NCBI GenBank assembly: GCA_018667995.1
Contig: JABIQT010000264.1
Coordinates: 1-7,596 of the forward strand
DNA length: 7,596 nt
DNA from: Candidatus Latescibacterota bacterium
Lineage (GTDB): Bacteria > JAAXHH01 > JABIQT01
Direction: 5' to 3'
Both the position numbers and the translations under genes were made by a program. Below the pieces are notes generated by a model, which worked only from the letters and a program-made list of their open reading frames with translations, did not search any database and had not been told where the DNA came from. Of the stretch, positions 6,782 to 7,596 are shown piece by piece (position 1 is the first letter of the stretch; every line of letters starts with the position of its first letter).

Positions 6782-6962
6782 GTTTGCATTCTCCCTATTG
6801 AGGCTGAATTTTTCGGTCGAGTCATGTGTTGGAATACGACCGTAGGATGTAATAAACGAGTTTTGAGATTTACAGGCGCGGGTCAGCGGGAGCCGGATAC
6901 CGACTTCTCACTAGCGGGTCTCTTTCCGTTCCTTGGCTGTATTGCAGGACGAGATATTGAGG
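6782..6962. other. Intergenic region upstream of aldolase A
   Basis: These 181 bp lie between the aldolase A start and the inverted repeat. They should contain the promoter of the minus-strand run. The only -10-like match I see on that strand is TATTAC in the stretch CGTTTATTACATCC, with no convincing -35 at the right distance, so no promoter is called. Short open frames here lack family features or good start sites. Confidence 0.4.
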
Positions 6963-7023
6963 TTTCCCTAGCGATTCCGTTACAGTGATGAATTCACTCA
7001 CCGGAATGGAATCGCTAGGGAAA
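6963..7023. repeat. Perfect 16-bp inverted repeat (long hairpin) downstream of the NHL gene
   Basis: The left arm TTTCCCTAGCGATTCC (6963-6978) is an exact reverse complement of the right arm at 7008-7023. Between them AGTGA (6984-6988) pairs with TCACT (6994-6998) around a 5-base loop, giving a two-tier hairpin. The right arm ends 14 bp from the stop codon of the NHL gene, which reads towards it. That position suggests a transcription terminator or mRNA 3' stabiliser. There is no T-run after either arm, and no target-site duplication was seen beside it. Confidence 0.75.
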
Positions 7024-7037
7024 TTCCTGAAATGCGC

Positions 7038-7596
7038 TTACCGACGGACGTATTTTCGCAACATGCGTGGACCGACCTCAGCCCCGTAAATGCCGCCGCG
7101 ACGATCCACAGCTACGCCCTCAGCCCCACTTGTGCCAGAGCCATCAGGCATGAGCTCAGTGTCGGGTATGAAGGCGATTACCAAGCCATCGCTCACACTG
7201 CCAATTCTTATACCCCTCTTCCAACCGGGATTTCGGCGGGTATTGGATTCGGAATCTGCACTGTAGAGGAAATCGTTACGGTCTATATAAAGACCGCTTG
7301 GTCGGCTAAACTGTGTCCAGGTCGCGATATATTCACCATCTTGTGAGTAGATCTGAATACGGTTATTATAGCGATCACCCACATACAACCGACCGTTGGA
7401 GTCCATTGCCAATGCATGGGGATCGTGGAATTCGTCTACACCTTTGCCTGTCTTTCCCCATGACTTTATGAATGAACCATCAGAGGCAAACTTAGCGATT
7501 CGGTTGTCATCGCCACGTCCCAGATGTCCGACGGCCACGAAGATGTCACTGTTGGGCGCGATTAAGACATCCGACGGTCCGTTGAAGCTGTCCGGC
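7038..7596 (-). CDS. NHL-repeat six-bladed beta-propeller protein, C-terminal part (5' partial)
   Basis: The frame is open from the right edge to the TAA at 7038-7040, giving about 185 visible residues; the start lies outside the window. The GTG at 7538 falls inside a repeat and is not the start. Four NHL-type units are visible. One runs from the edge to about 7490 (GPSDVLIAPNSDIFVA, then NRIAKF). One is at about 7421-7347 (PHALAMDSNGRLYVGDRYNNRIQIY in substance). One is at about 7301-7242 (PSGLYIDRNDFLYSADSESN). The last is at about 7124-7050 (AEGVAVDRRGGIYGAEVG). The DRxNNRIQ motif resembles that of propellers related to peptidyl-hydroxyglycine amidating lyase, but activity cannot be inferred. 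Relatives are often exported, and the N-terminus that would show this is missing. It reads in the same direction as the aldolase run but is separated by 256 bp and a strong hairpin, so it is probably a different transcript. Confidence 0.85.
   Translation of the reverse strand, partial: PDSFNGPSDVLIAPNSDIFVAVGHLGRGDDNRIAKFASDGSFIKSWGKTGKGVDEFHDPHALAMDSNGRLYVGDRYNNRIQIYSQDGEYIATWTQFSRPSGLYIDRNDFLYSADSESNTRRNPGWKRGIRIGSVSDGLVIAFIPDTELMPDGSGTSGAEGVAVDRRGGIYGAEVGPRMLRKYVRR

Noticed and set aside
7038-7538. GTG at 7538 as the start of a 166-residue NHL protein
   Set aside because: The frame stays open to the window edge and the upstream codons continue the NHL pattern (GPSDVLIAPNSDIFVA), so the gene is cut by the edge.

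Overview
The window is bacterial: dense genes, short gaps, Shine-Dalgarno-like sites in front of most starts, and protein families typical of bacteria. The organism cannot be fixed from sequence alone. The mix of a HEAT-tailed MFS permease, an NHL propeller protein, HpcH/HpaI-type aldolases and a large uncharacterised helical protein is, from memory and not from a search, the style of uncultivated environmental lineages such as Poribacteria- or Latescibacteria-like groups. Treat that as a guess.

Layout. (1) 1-1664, plus strand: the C-terminal half of an MFS transporter, cut by the left edge, fused to HEAT-like repeats and a further tail of about 196 residues. (2) 1653-6781, minus strand: five genes in one direction. 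In transcription order they are aldolase A (6781-6029), a PLP-dependent serine/threonine dehydratase (5949-5023), a 588-residue protein of unknown function that may have a glycosidase-like architecture (5000-3234), aldolase B (3124-2390) and a small potassium-channel-like membrane protein (2324-1653). Gaps between them are 79, 22, 109 and 65 bp. The channel gene converges on the MFS gene and the two overlap by 12 bp. (3) 6782-7037: an intergenic region holding a perfect 16-bp inverted repeat. (4) 7038-7596, minus strand: the C-terminal part of an NHL-repeat beta-propeller protein, cut by the right edge.

How the genes may work together (inference). The two aldolases belong to a family that reversibly splits 2-oxo-acid aldols to pyruvate plus an aldehyde. 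The dehydratase belongs to a family that turns serine or threonine into pyruvate or 2-oxobutanoate. The 588-residue protein lacks a signal peptide and resembles intracellular carbohydrate-active enzymes in gross features. The set therefore looks like a small cytoplasmic catabolic cluster for a sugar-acid or hydroxy-amino-acid type compound, converging on 2-oxo acids. The adjacent permease could supply the substrate, but it lies on the other strand and the link is only positional. No RNA gene, CRISPR array, transposase or integrase was seen. The best candidates for something undescribed are the 588-residue protein in its aldolase/dehydratase setting and the MFS-HEAT fusion.
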